From the NCBI GenBank assembly GCA_023548195.1, contig JAJHZJ010000414.1, positions 372,001 to 436,000 on the forward strand: a stretch of DNA of 64,000 bases. Reading direction: 5' to 3'. Positions within the stretch are counted from its first letter, which is position 1, and each line of letters starts with the position of its first letter. Shown piece after piece: positions 22,040-33,689 of the stretch. Origin of the DNA: Bettongia penicillata ogilbyi (taxonomy: Eukaryota; Chordata; Mammalia; Diprotodontia; Potoroidae). The notes below the pieces were generated by a model that was not told where the DNA came from, searched no databases, and saw only the letters and a program-made list of their open reading frames with translations. The position numbers and the translations under genes are program-made.

Positions 22040-23385
22040 GCCTCTAGATCTTATGTTGTTATCATTCAGAGCTCATTTCAGACTCCCTTTGCCCCAGAGT
22101 GCTCAAAAAAATCCCTAATCAAATTTCTATCACATAGAAAATAGGAACATGATTTATGTCTTGTCCATCTGCCATTAGTTAATCTTGCCAGCCTGGTATC
22201 CCCCAGCCATTTTTGGAGCCCTAGGGAAATGGAGAACTGTCAAACTATTCTCTCCACAGTGCTCTTACCCCATCTATTTTTGACTGTGGCTACACAATAT
22301 CTATGCACAGATTGGAGACACTCAGATCTCCTAAAAATGCATTGGCCACCATGGGGTTGATTTCTTGCCACTTATTTCTGGCATCTCCCTTGCCTCCCTG
22401 AGAAATCCCTGGGCTAGCATCCTTCTTACTTGTCATTTCTGCCCCAAGGCATCTGCCTCCCAGAGGATCACATGGTTAAATGGGACATTGGCAAGAGGAA
22501 AAAAGGAAAGTTTGAGTTTTGTTTTTTACCAAATAACTGGGCAGCTTTTCTCTCTCTCTTTGTTTCCAGATGCTGCTTTAGAAAGACGTTTTTAGTGGCG
22601 TGTACTTAGAAGTCAGAGTCTGCTTTAAATGTGTTTTTGGAAAGGTCTAATCTGACCATGCTTCGTCCCCCCACCCCACCCCAACCAAACACACAATCCC
22701 TTTTACCCCCTAAAAAAGAAACCACCACACGCATAAGCAGAGACAACAAACTCTTATTAGAGAGGCTTTGGCTTATGTCCCTTCTTCTCTCCCCCTACTC
22801 CCCTCAGGGATACTGTGCTAACATTTCTGAACAAAAGCTTAGAAAAAACTGGAAAAAACCGAACAAATCAGTAAATCAAGTGAAAGTGACAGGCAGGGAT
22901 TGGCTAAAGTTTTCTTGGAGGAAGGGAGAACTAGAGACATGACAAGCCTAGTGGAAACCTTTCTCCAACCCTCCTAGTTTAGCTCTGGTCCCCTTGAGAT
23001 TTATCAGCAGGGATGCTCTTGCATCTTTTGGCACATTCACTTCTCACTGGTCAGGTTGAACTGTCCACCTAGACACAAAGGCATCTAGTTCCCCCGGACT
23101 TGTTTGATGCTATGAAAGTTTTGCCTCTTTTAGCTTTGAGGCTATAAAACTTTTGTTTTTGCATATGGATAGACCACTTTGACTCCTGTCTTGAATGCCT
23201 CATATACTGAATACTGTACTGGAAAGAAACAGAAAAAGAATGGAGAGATTGATAGTTCCACCCTCTCTGGGAGGATCTAATCTAGTGGCAGAGACATGGA
23301 CTCTGCCATGGAGGAAACCCATATGTAAACCCATATATAAAACCCATGAGACAGTCAGATAATCACAGGTGTAATCAACTCAAGT
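22040..23385. other. Unassigned intronic sequence
   Basis: The longest stretch (about 1.3 kb) with no family recognised. No exon-like frame with splice sites. Candidate for unique DNA. Confidence 0.4.
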
Positions 23386-23390
23386 AAAAT

Positions 23391-23403
23391 GTGGGGGGGG
23401 GGG

Positions 23404-23439
<36 letters not shown>

Positions 23440-23605
23440 ATGAGAGAGACACAAGGTGAGATAGAGAGACAGAGAGAAAGAGAAGATAGAGAACATAAGA
23501 GGCACAGAGAAAGACACAGAGAGAAGATAGAGAACATTAGAGAGAGAAGATAGAGAAATAAGAAAGAGACAGAGAGAAAGAGAGACACCCAGAGAGAAAC
23601 AGACA
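23391..23605. repeat. G12 run followed by (GA)n purine tract
   Basis: Twelve consecutive G at 23393-23404, then gaga repeats to about 23438 and imperfect gagaca/gaaaga units to 23605. Confidence 0.95.
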
Positions 23606-24325
23606 GAGAGACTTAATCACTGAGGAGAAAAAAAAAAGGTTAAATGATTTAGGGGGAAGGGGTTAGTCCAGGAAGGCTCTCTGGAGTAGAAGTTTCAATT
23701 CGTGTAAATGGTAGAACTGATGGTATACAACGTGTTGCCTGCTTCTACTCTGAACTTACTGGAAAACTGAGGATAAGTGGTCAAATAATTAGCAAAGAGA
23801 GATAGGAGATAGCCATCAGATGCCATCTGCCTTCAGGTGGTTAGAAGTCTGTTTTCTTTTGGAGATTATACTCATCTCCCTGCTGTCTTTGTCCTTACCA
23901 GAGCATCTGCTGTTGCCTGGTCTGTTGAGCTGTATCTCAGGCTTGCTTCTTGATCTTCCCCTTCTCCCCGCCCCTACCTACTGTGGATCCATTGATTTGG
24001 AAGGTTGTTGTATAACTGTCAAAAATAAATTGTTTTTCCACTTATTTCTGCTTTAAGACAATCTCTATACCATTTTGAGGAAGAGGAGATGCTCCAAAAA
24101 TTTTTAAATGGCAAGCTAGGGCAGCTCCCCTAAGTCTGGAAATCATTCTTCTAATTACTTTTGAAATACCTACCTTCCCACAAAATTACCCAAGAAGCCC
24201 GAGTAAGGTCCTGCCTTGTACTAGTTTTTTTTTTCAGGTGAGCACATCTCAGAAAAGTGAATCACTTATTATATTTATGCCATTGTCATTACAACCAAGC
24301 TGTCAGCTTTGCCCAGGCAGAGATG
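23606..24325. other. Unassigned intronic sequence
   Basis: Nothing recognised. Confidence 0.35.
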
Positions 24326-24329
24326 GTAA

Positions 24330-24500
24330 TTTGGAGGAACCTGTGATAGTGGAAAAGCAACTGAATTTGAGGTCAGGCAACCCTGGGTCCTAATTGCAGG
24401 TCTACCAATTTATTAGCAGAGTTGCCTTGGGCAAATCATTTAATCTCTCTGAGGTTCAGCTTCCCTATCTGTATGATAGGAATAATGGAAAGCTGGAAGG
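24330..24500 (+). repeat. MIR SINE
   Basis: tttgaggtcaggcaaccctg, ggcaaatcatttaatctctc, tgaggttcagcttcccta. Truncated at its 3' side. Confidence 0.75.
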
Positions 24501-24599
24501 GACCTGGGAGACCAAACCCTCATTTAATCTGTATTGTCCAAATTACAAGATCTTTGTGTGATCAAATGAGGTAATGGTATAACCTAAAGAACCTAAAGG

Positions 24600-24885
24600 T
24601 CAGTTATTTTTAAAAGATTTTATTTTTTTATTGACATCTTTATTTACAAAGTGTCCTGAGTCCCTCTTCACTCTCCCCTCATTCTCTCCACTTACAGAGA
24701 GGCATCTTTTATAAGAAAAAATTTTTTTGAAAGTGGGGGGAGGAAAGAAGTGAGGAAAGAGGGAAAGAAGGCATAGAAGGAAGGAAGGAAAGAAGGAAGG
24801 GATAGAGAGAGAAAGGGAAGGAATTAAGAAGGGAGGGAGAGAAGGAAAAAGAAAGGAGGGAACAAAGGGGAGGGAGGGAAAAACC
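24600..24885 (-). repeat. Repeat Y, copy 2, with (GGAA)n purine tract
   Basis: 24600-24720 has the antisense T-rich end (ttttattgacatctttattt, cagagaggcatcttttataa). 24727-24885 is imperfect aagg/gggaga purine repeat. Confidence 0.6.
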
Positions 24886-24924
24886 ACAAAAATCAGTACA
24901 AAGAAAGTGTATTGTTCGTGATGG

Positions 24925-25075
24925 GGCATCATGGTGCAGTAAATAGAGTGCTGGTCTTGAAGTCTGTAACAACTTGGTTCAAGTCCTGCCTCGTGGTATA
25001 TATTGACTCTGTGCCTCTGGGCAGATCAGAAGCCCAGTGATCTTTGCAGCTGGCAAACCTGGGCACTGGACAAAC
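24925..25075 (+). repeat. MIR/CORE-SINE fragment
   Basis: catggtgcagtaaatagagt, gctggtcttgaagtctgtaa, ttggttcaagtcctgcctcg. Confidence 0.65.
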
Positions 25076-25204
25076 CTGGAGTTTGAACTTAGAGGCTGAC
25101 GCTATAAGTTTTGGGGAAGGTGTCATAGATAGGGTAGGTGATAAAAGGATTTTCCTCATCTGGGAGTTCTCTATGCCATTGAAATCACAGCCTATTATTG
25201 TTAT

Positions 25205-25555
25205 TATCTTTATGGCTTTGATTAGTCATATTCATCTTTGCGTTCTCCAAATTGCCTAATACAGCACCCACTACAGTACGTTGAATAGTTTCAGTTCTAT
25301 CTGACTCTTCATGATTGCATTTGAGGTTTTCTTGGCAGGCATACAAGATTGGTTTTGCATGTCTTTCCACAGTTCATTTTACAGATGAGGAAACTGAGGC
25401 AAACAGGGTTAAGTGACTTGCCCCAGGGTCACATAGCTAGTAAATGTCTGAGGTTGGGTTTGAACTTGGGGCCTTCTGACTTCAGGCCGCCATTGTGCCA
25501 CCTTGCTGCCCTACCCTACACATCGTATATGTTTAATAAAAACTTGTTGAATGAA
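25205..25555 (+). repeat. L2 3' end split by a SINE insertion
   Basis: L2 tail up to about 25275 (cctaatacagcacccacta) and again from 25513 (catcgtatatgtttaataaa, acttgttgaatgaa), with the antisense SINE between. Confidence 0.65.
25285..25512 (-). repeat. Marsupial CORE-SINE with RTE-like tail, inserted in L2
   Basis: Antisense: tcagttctatctgactcttc, gaggttttcttggcaggcat, cagatgaggaaactgaggca, ggtcacatagctagtaaatg, ending gccaccttgctgcc. Confidence 0.9.
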
Positions 25556-26204
25556 TTAATAGATTGAAAGAATCCTAAAATGAGAGGTTTCTAGCTTTAG
25601 ATAAATAATGTGTACATGATTCATAACACCATAACTGTCCACTAATAACAGGAAAGAGAGGTTTGTAGTGGACATCAGTAAACTGCAACCCATTAGTGAT
25701 AAAAAAATTGCATAAGATTACCAAGTATCAACTTATAATTAAACAATTATTAACTAACAATAATATTTTGATTAAATTGATTATTATTTTATTAAAGAAA
25801 ATGTGTGACTAGAAGAGAAGTTAGCAAGATGGCAAGATTGAGGGATAACTAGTAGGTAATTTTCGTGGTCAATGTTAATTCACATCAAGATCTCCGAGAA
25901 GGGAGCCTTCATAATAAGTGGATGTAACTCTTGGGAAAATATGAATAAGAGTGATTAGCCCATCTAGTGCTTAGTACAGTGCCTGACATGCAATAGGCAC
26001 TTATTAAAGGTTTATTGATTGCTTAACATGGGTCTCCTAGGATGTGCAGGCATGACTATATTGAGAACTAACTATACAATAGAGGACTAGTGAGGGTAAT
26101 CCAAAAATTATTTCCTTTTCATTTGGGATTTTAAGTGAGTGTTCCCAGCAAATTTCTCATTCTAAACTTCAGTTTGACTTTGGTTGATAATAAAGAAAAT
26201 GAAT
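25556..26204. other. Mostly unassigned, with an L2/MIR tail
   Basis: 25960-26025 is a tail (cttagtacagtgcctgacat, gcaataggcacttattaaag). The rest is AT-rich and not recognised. Confidence 0.45.
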
Positions 26205-26385
26205 TCATAATAATAGCTAGCATTTCTACAGCACTTTCAGGTTTGCAAATGGCTCTTTACATATATTAGCTTATTTGATGCTCATAGCAACCCAGGGAGG
26301 TAGGTCTTATATTATCCCATTATACAGATGAGGAAAATGTGGCAGAAAGCAGTAAATGAGTCACACAGCTAGCCAAGAATAGAGG
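26205..26385 (-). repeat. MIR SINE, near full length
   Basis: Antisense MIR: tagctagcatttctacagca, ctttcaggtttgcaaatggc, acagatgaggaaaatgtggc, gtcacacagctagccaag. Confidence 0.85.
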
Positions 26386-27350
26386 GAATATAGAAAATTG
26401 GGGGAAATCTCTCATAGAGAATCTCCCAGGTAGAATATGATTGGGTTGAAATAGTGTTGTGGTGTAGGGAATGATGAGCTGGCAGGTTTAGAAAAATACA
26501 GAACAATTTGGACTTATGAAAGAGGATGCTATCCACCTTCAGAGAAATAGAGGACAAGTGGAGATAACACAGAAGTTTTGTATGGACAGTCACTGAATCC
26601 ACGTGCAATAGATAAAATAAATTGTGTAAAATGTTAATTAAAATAAGCATCCTTGATGACTTTTTCTGCAAATTTCATGAAGCCTCAAGGGTTAGAAAAT
26701 TAAAGCTTATTCCTTGACAGAATTGGTTAAGTGCAATGATGTCATGGAGAGCAACCTTTGACTTCTCCTTCAGACAAGAGGGCTCCTAATATGTCCAGGT
26801 TAATGATTTTCCTAGCACTCATAGTTGAAGCCACTGTTATGTGGATGGATATCAGAGAGGGAGAGGTGCAGGTTCTCCTGGGTCCACGTTTACACTCTAG
26901 GAGTCCCCTTTCAGAAAACCATCTCCATCTGCTTACCACCTGCCATTAGTGCCATCAGTTTGAGCCAAGCAATCTCAGACGCTTGAGAGCCCAGGACCCA
27001 GTCTTGGCTGTGGTGTTTGTACAGGTGACATCAAAGGGGCTGTGGCTTCTACAGCTTCGACTTTCTAGTCTTCTCTCATTACCCATGAGACTCCAGGCAG
27101 AATGCATCCATTATTCTGGAGGGAAGGCCTTTCCACAAAATTCACAGGTGAACTGGGTTTTGGACTGCCTTTCAGAGCAGGTGTTTGGGCAGTACAGTGA
27201 CTCTGGTGAGATGTGGAAGTTTGAAATCAAGCCAGGGAATTCAATCTTTATATGCTCCAGGAGGCAGGGCCATGCCAAGAGTCAGCCCTTCCATCCCGGC
27301 TTTAGACAAGATAAATCGTGTCCTAGACCAGAGAGAAAGGAGTTCTCTTC
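26386..27350. other. Unassigned intronic sequence
   Basis: Holds most of a 167-codon open frame (26983-27486) whose end runs into a MIR. No protein family, no splice-site fit; judged chance. Confidence 0.4.
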
Positions 27351-27354
27351 TGTT

Positions 27355-27550
27355 TTCAGATGTACTAGAGAATTGGCTCTAGAACCAGATGACCTGGGTT
27401 CAAATCTTGCCTCTGGCACTTACTTCCAGGTGACCCTCGGTATTAAATTGCTTAAGTTCCCTAGACCTCAATTTCCTTATCTGTAAAATGAACTGCTTGG
27501 AGTAAATGACCCCTGAGGTTCTTTCTAGCTTGAGATCTGTGACTCTCTAG
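27355..27550 (+). repeat. MIR SINE
   Basis: gaaccagatgacctgggttc, ttgcctctggcacttacttc, caatttccttatctgtaaaa, ccctgaggttctttctagct. Confidence 0.82.
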
Positions 27551-28229
27551 GTAAAAGAACCTTAGCTTCCTCAGTTTCTCTCTCCTAATCAAGAAAGTTT
27601 GCCTGGTACATAGTAGACACTTTTAAAAGACTGTTGATTGGTAGATGGATTGTTGCTTGAGAGTGGAGAGCAGCTAATTTATGCCTTTTGTCCTGTTTGC
27701 TGGGGAAATAGCTCTGGGCTAACCAAAGAGCAGGTGACAGAATCCAAATTTAATCCCAATGATTTATATTGCATCTCCTCCCTAAGTTGGAGCAGGACTG
27801 GTTGGAAATGTCAGATTTATTACTTTAGATTTATTTCCTTCCTAACACTCCCCCAAGCCCATTGAAATTCCAGGGGTGCATTAGGAAATGGAGCAGCAAA
27901 TGCCAAGATTTTCTCTCTGGGGTCTGTATCACCAGGCTGCAGGTGATGGATGCTGTGGAGAACAGTATACTGTTGTATTAAAATAAAAAATAAAAAGTCT
28001 TGTGTTTATGTTGTGTATTCATTTAAAATTGTTCAAAAGAGGCATAGTTCCTTAAATCCTGTGTAAAGAAGCAGGTGCAGGTAGTAAAGGAAGCCCAGTA
28101 TCTGATTTAAAATAGGTGATATGTAGGAATGACCTTACTGGGAAGCATAATAAACACAACTAGCTGCCCAAATTGAGATGAAAAACACATCTACATGGGA
28201 AAGAATAATTTGGAGCTTAGCGCTGAGAG
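27551..28229. other. Mostly unassigned; short L2 tail
   Basis: 27595-27650 carries gcctggtacatagtagacac. No other element recognised. Confidence 0.4.
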
Positions 28230-28760
28230 GAAAAGACCAGGGGATTTGCTTATTTGTATCTCCCTAGTATATTGTATGCTCTTCCAGACCAAGGACTTCT
28301 CTCCTTTCCTCTCCTCTCTTCTCCTCTCCCTTCTCTTCATTTCTTCTCTTCCTCTCTCCCTTCATTTCTCCCTTCCTTCCTTTTATTCCTTCTTTTCTCT
28401 CTGCTTCCCTTGTCCTTCTTTCCCTCCTTCCTTTTCTTCTTCATTCCTTTTTTCCTTTTCTGCCTAACTTTCCTTCCTTCTTTCTCTCCCTCCTTCCCTC
28501 CCTCTTTCCCTTTCTTTTCTTTCTTCCTTCCTTCACTTCTTCCTGTATTCTTTTATTCCTTTTTCCTCCTTTTCTTTCTTTTTTCTTTCCTTTCTTATCT
28601 GTCTTTTCCTTCCTTCCTTTTTTCTTCCTTTCTTTTTTTCTTTTCTTTCTTTCCTGTCTGCTCAGCATATGTATAGATATATAGATATATGTATAGATAT
28701 CTATAGATATATATACAGAGAGAGACACTTATTGAATATTTGGATTGAATTGAGTCAGTT
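28230..28760. repeat. Imperfect polypyrimidine tract inside an L2 3' end
   Basis: L2-like ttgtatctccctagtatatt at the left and cttattgaatatttggattg at the right flank about 360 bp of imperfect TTCC/TCTC/TTTC repeat (28300-28660) and a short gatata repeat (28668-28710). Confidence 0.85.
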
Positions 28761-29190
28761 ACCTTTCATGTTATGGCAATAAAGATGTAAAAGTTGGCAG
28801 AGGAAACCCTCTCAAGTACAGTACTTTTGCTCAGCTCTTAGGGACTAGGAGAAGGAAGTTAGCCAAAATGTACGGGCAAGCATTTAATTAAGACTCGATG
28901 CTATTTCTGAGTAGATCAGAAGCTCAGAAACTATCTTAGGGGTGGGTCATAGCCAGCAGAACAAAAGTCCAGATGTTTGGAAGCCTTCAAGAGCCAGAAC
29001 AGCTTGAGACCATCTCTCACCAATGCTGGAGTGCTAGGAATACAAGGAATTTCTGACTCCATAGGAAAGGAGCTAGTGTAAGATTGTCACTGGTCTAGTA
29101 ATAGAGTAGGTACTTAATAAATGTTGATTGACCACTGAGGAAGCTACACTTGAAATCAGAAGGTTTGCTTTCCCAGGCTAGTTGGGAATT
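28761..29190. other. Mostly unassigned; L2/MIR tail at 29090-29140
   Basis: Tail words agtaggtacttaataaatgt and tgattgacc. The rest is not recognised. Confidence 0.4.
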
Positions 29191-29194
29191 TAGT

Positions 29195-29590
29195 TCTTTT
29201 TTTTAATAAATTTATTTCGTTTTGGTTTTCAACTTCCATAAGCCTTAAATTTTCTCCCCTTCTCTCCCCCCCTCCCCGAGATGGCATGCAATCTTATATG
29301 GGTTCTACACATACATTCTTATTAAACACATTTTCACATTAGTCATGTTGCACAGAAGAATTTTTAAAAATGGGAAAAACCATGAGAGAAAACAAAGCAA
29401 AACATAACAGAAGAGAAAATGGTCTGCTTTATTCTGCATTTAGATTCCATAATTCTTTCTCTGGATGTGAATGGCATTTTGCCTCAAGAATCTTTTGGGA
29501 ATGTTTTAGGTCCTTGCATTTAGGACTTTGCATTAGGTCCATTGCATTAGCAAGGTCTTAGTCTATCAGAAACAATCCTCACACACTGTG
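29195..29590 (-). repeat. L1 LINE 3' UTR segment, antisense
   Basis: aataaatttatttcgttttg, gttttcaacttccataagcc, gagatggcatgcaatcttat, tctttctctggatgtgaatg. It is followed within 10 bp by an L1 segment in the other orientation. Confidence 0.88.
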
Positions 29591-29595
29591 GTTTT

Positions 29596-30225
29596 TACTG
29601 TGTAAAATAAAGCAGCAACCATCAAAACCACTAAGTACTGGCTAAGAAATAGAGGGGAAATCAGTGGAGTAGGTTAGGAACTCAAGACACAGTGCTCAAT
29701 GAATATAGCAGTCTACCATTTGATAAACCCAAGCACCCCAGCTTCTGGGATAAGAACTCACTCACTGTTTGGCAAAAACTGCTGGGAAGCCTGAATAATA
29801 GTGTGGTGGAAACTGGGCATGGACCAATGCCTGACACTGTACACAGGAATGAAGTCCAAATGGATACATGATCTAGGTATAAAGCCTGATGCTATAAATA
29901 AATTAGGGGAGCAAGGAATAGCGTATTTATCAGATTTATGAAGAATGGAGAAATTTATGACAAAACGAGATAGAAAACATTATGAAGTGAAAAATGAATG
30001 TTTGATTACATTAAATTGTAAAGTTTTGCACAAATAAACCCAATGCAACCAAGATTAGGAGGGAAGCAGAAAACTGGAAAAGAATTTTTGCAACTAGTGC
30101 CTGTGATATAGGCCTCATTTCTAAAATATATAGAGAACTGAGTCAAATTTGCAAGAATACAAGTGACTCCTCAATTGCTAAATAGTCAAAGGATATGAAC
30201 AGACAGTTTTCAGGGGAATTCAGTT
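29596..30225 (+). repeat. L1 LINE ORF2 C-terminal segment, sense
   Basis: aaccatcaaaaccactaagt, actggctaagaaatagaggg, gaatatagcagtctaccatt, gaatgaagtccaaatggata, ctggaaaagaatttttgcaa, caaaggatatgaacagacag: the typical L1 ORF2 3' third. With 29195-29590 it looks like one 5'-inverted insertion. Confidence 0.88.
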
Positions 30226-30419
30226 TTAATAAAAATCAGTCATTACAGAAAGAAAGATATGGTAAATACTATCAGTTAGGTACATTCCATCTTGTTACCA
30301 TGGTAAATAGGATGGCTAGACCTTTGTAGCAGAGGAAAATCTGACAAACCTCAGGTCCCGGGGCAGTTTCAAAAAAAAAAACAAGTACTTTGGAGAAAAC
30401 ACTAGGTTTTTTCAAATGA

Positions 30420-30835
30420 ATTTTCATGCAGTTTTAAAATCTTGTTTTTAATTAATCTTTTGTTTGTATGTCTACTTCACTTCTGAATATAGCGCTCCCT
30501 TCTTTTCCTTGTAAAGATTAAAAATGAGAGAACACTTCAGCCAGATCAACCAATACATCAACCATTTTTTGTCAGCTGTACAACAGTCCACACCCATAGC
30601 CCCGACCTGTGCAAAGAAGTGAGTCAGGTGTACTGTCTCAATCCCTTCTTGGGGTCAAGCTTAGTCATTAGAATTGTACCGCAGAGAATACTAATTTTTA
30701 CTTCTGGACTACAAGATATGAGCATGTATAGGGGAGTTGTCAATCTGTGTCTTAATATTATTCATGCATATGATTATTTGGAAAGATCCCACATGTCGAC
30801 ACTGGTAAGAACTCATTGTAATACTGTGATATCAT
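30420..30835 (-). repeat. Repeat Y, copy 3 (longest)
   Basis: caaccattttttgtcagctg, cagtccacacccatagcccc, gacctgtgcaaagaagtgag, cttcttggggtcaagcttag, tcattagaattgtaccg. Shares order and words with 14.9 and 60.5 kb. Confidence 0.6.
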
Positions 30836-30864
30836 GAGAGGCAGTGTAACATAGTGGATAATCA

Positions 30865-31000
30865 GGTTTTTTTGTTGCTGAGGCAATCCAGGTTAAGTGA
30901 CTTCATGGTCACACAGCTAGTAAGTGTCTGAGGTCAGACTTGAACTCAGGTCCTATTGACTCTGGGGCCTGTGCTCTATCCACCTAACTGCTACTAAAGA
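30865..31000 (-). repeat. Marsupial CORE-SINE fragment
   Basis: ggtcacacagctagtaagtg, tctgaggtcagacttgaact, ctctatccacctaactgc. Confidence 0.85.
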
Positions 31001-31249
31001 GTCAATCTTAAAGCTAGGAAAACCTGGCTTTAAGTTCCCCCCTCCCCAACGCATACTGGCTGGGCAAGTTACAACCTATCAGGCCTCTAGGCAACTTTCT
31101 AATTTTATTGGTCCCAGAGAAGTTACCAACCCACAATGGTAGACAGCATTTGCTTACCCTGGAGTTTCTTAGACCAATGACATCACAGATTCAGTCATTC
31201 TTACAGTTTTACATGCTTTGTTAACAAATAGTTAAATTAAGTAAGAGAA

Positions 31250-31680
31250 TTTGTTCATAGATTGATAGCTAGAAGAAACCTTAAAAGGATCTTTAGTGCA
31301 AAATCCCTCATTTTAGGGATGAAGAAACAAGTCTAGAGAGAATGTTACTTGCTCAACATCACAAAGTTAATAAGTAGCAGAGGTGAGATTTGAACTCAGG
31401 TCCTCTGAGCGTGTTGTTCTTCCTTCTGGGCTCTTGAAAAGAACCATAGGTTACTTAGAAAACCTGCAGAAGAATCTTAGAAACAATAATGTTCCAAGCT
31501 AGGAGGGACCATAAACCCCTCAGTTTTGGCTTTTTTTTTTTTTACAGATGAGTAATGATAAGTACCCTGTCTCCCATCGCCCCCCTCTTCCCCTTCACCA
31601 CCACTACCACCACCACCTCACTTAAGGTTAAGTGACTTGCCTAGAGTCAAACACCTGGTAAGTTCAATGAGTGTCACAAG
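31250..31680 (-). repeat. Two MIR3-type SINE copies
   Basis: 31250-31425: gatagctagaagaaacctta, atgaagaaacaagtctagag, agatttgaactcaggtcctc. 31490-31680: gctaggagggaccataaacc, then an inserted C/T-rich stretch (31565-31620) and aggttaagtgacttgcctag. Confidence 0.75.
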
Positions 31681-32312
31681 CTTAATGTCATACATAAATT
31701 GACAGCAATGTTTCACAGATGGAGAATTCGGTCATCTTGGACTTGAAAACTGAAAGGCATTTGCCTTGCTGGCCAGGAGTATGTGTGGCTTGGACCCTCC
31801 CAGATTGGGGATAATGAGGTTTCCGTGCACTCCAGCATTTTCTTTGTCTGAAACACATATGCCATCAGTACTTCACAAATTGGACTGGGGAGCCAGGGCT
31901 AAGTTTATATCCATTCCTAACTCTTTAATTGTTTGTTTTTTTTGTTGGAAATAAAGTTTTGGTGTTGCTTCTGGTTGGAGCCAGGATTTTACATGATTGT
32001 CACCATTAACATCATTCGGGACTTTGATGAGGCTTTGAAGCAGCTTTGAAGCCTGTGTCTTTATAAGGGGCGCTGTCCTGGCTACTATACAAAGTCAGTT
32101 TATGGATTCAGGCCCAAACAAGGGACACCCTGTCTAAAACAGACAGCCGAATGCGCCTGAATAGAAATTAAAGCAGGACACAATTAGAAAAAGAATTCAG
32201 TCTAGTCCTAACATTCTATGCAAGCAGACCAAGCGACTAGTGTGTCAAGGGAGCAGATGTCGAGAGAAGTTGCCTGACATTTGGTAGCTTCATGCTCCTC
32301 TGATTTGGATTG
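31681..32312. other. Unassigned intronic sequence
   Basis: About 630 bp with no recognised repeat and more CpG than its neighbours (gcgctgtcctgg, cgaatgcgcctg). No exon found. Confidence 0.4.
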
Positions 32313-32314
32313 CC

Positions 32315-32410
32315 CAGAGCATGACAGGATCATAAATTTTGATCTCAAAGAGGCCTAAGAGTTCATCTCTCTCATTTTACAGATAAGAAAACCAAGTGTC
32401 CTTTTCATTC
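32315..32410 (-). repeat. MIR3-type fragment
   Basis: attttgatctcaaagaggcc, taagagttcatctctctc, cagataagaaaaccaag. Confidence 0.6.
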
Positions 32411-32589
32411 TACCATGAGGATTAGCCTTAATGTAATTTCGGTTTGCCCTTTGGTCGGCTGCTTCAGGGAAAAAACCAGACAATTCAAGCATGCAGATAA
32501 AGGCAGGAAGGAGCAGGTAACAATTAGTGCAGAACCTGGACAATGGGCGTCTCCAATAGGCATCAGCATTGAGCTGAGATGAGAAAACA

Positions 32590-32715
32590 TTGAGAGTTCT
32601 TTTTTTAAAATCATAATGTTTTTTAAATAATATTTCCCTCCAATTACTTGTAAAAACAATTTTATCATTGGTTGTGTTTTTTTAAGTTTTGAGTTCTAAG
32701 CTTTGGAAGTTCTGA
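32590..32715 (-). repeat. Short L1 3' end, antisense
   Basis: ccctccaattacttgtaaaa, acaattttatcattggttgt, tttgagttctaagctttgga: L1 3' UTR type with a ccaattacatgtaaa word. Confidence 0.6.
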
Positions 32716-32744
32716 AAAAAAAAACCACAGGGAAGGCAGGCAGT

Positions 32745-32945
32745 AGAATTATAGGCAGGAAGTGTGGTCCAGTGTAAAGAACACTTTCTGTAATCAGAGG
32801 ATTAGAATTAGAATTGGAATGCAATCCCATCTCTGACACTTGCTACCTAAATGACTTTAGGTAAGTCATCAAACCATTTCCAGCCTCAACTTTTTCATCT
32901 GTAGATAGTCTGGGATGTTCTTTCAAGTTCTGAACTTATGAACTT
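32745..32945 (+). repeat. MIR SINE
   Basis: gtgtggtccagtgtaaagaa, ccatctctgacacttgctac, ggtaagtcatcaaaccattt, gatgttctttcaagttct. Confidence 0.78.
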
Positions 32946-33065
32946 AAAAGATGCTTTGAGGTAACTAAGTGCCTATCATATCTCTGTCCCCCTTTCAATG
33001 AATTTATTGGGCTTGGGAGAAAGGGAGAAGACAATAGAATCCTGAATTGGAAAAGTGATATCTTA

Positions 33066-33125
33066 AATACACATACACACTCATACACACACATACACAC
33101 ATACACACACACAAACACATATACT
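33066..33125. repeat. Imperfect (CA)n microsatellite
   Basis: acacatacacac-type units. Confidence 0.9.
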
Positions 33126-33685
33126 TATCTTGAAATTATGTAGCTGGAAGAAGCATTATTTTATAGAAAATTGAAGGATAGGAACCTGAGGTCAATATCT
33201 GATAAACTTATTGCACCAAATATAGGCCCTGCCCACAAAGTAGGTGCTTTACAAATGTTTCTTGAATTATTAAGATCTTATTAAGACCTGTACTCAACAT
33301 TTAGAATGGGAGCCTGAGGAGGTAGGAAGGGAGGACTTAGAAATGGAGATAGGAGAGTGTTAAATACAAACTTCATCGGACTTAGAATTTTAATGAGCTT
33401 TCCTTTCTCCCCCATCCTCTTCCAAAAACCAGTCAGGAGTTGTTTGCTCCCTTTAAAAAATGGAACCAGTGAGACAAGTTTGGTTTGACAAAAGAAGATA
33501 GTGCAGGATAGTGTGGTGGTCAGGGGAAAAGGGTAGTTAGAGGTGGCTTCTGGCCTATGACCTTTACTGCTGGGATTCCTAAAACAAAGTCAGGAAGCTT
33601 AAGGAGTAGTAGGGAAAGTATGAGTAAGACTAACTTTAAAGCAAAAAAAGCACCTTACTATAGCTTACTGTTCATGTGAGCAATC
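33126..33685. other. Mostly unassigned; L2 tail at 33215-33275
   Basis: Tail words caaagtaggtgctttacaaa, tgtttcttgaa. The rest is not recognised. Confidence 0.4.
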
Positions 33686-33689
33686 ATTA

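Noticed and set aside
26983..27486. 167-codon open frame, the longest in the window
   Set aside because: No family resemblance, its end is a MIR, and no acceptor/donor pair fits. Length alone is not enough in 64 kb.
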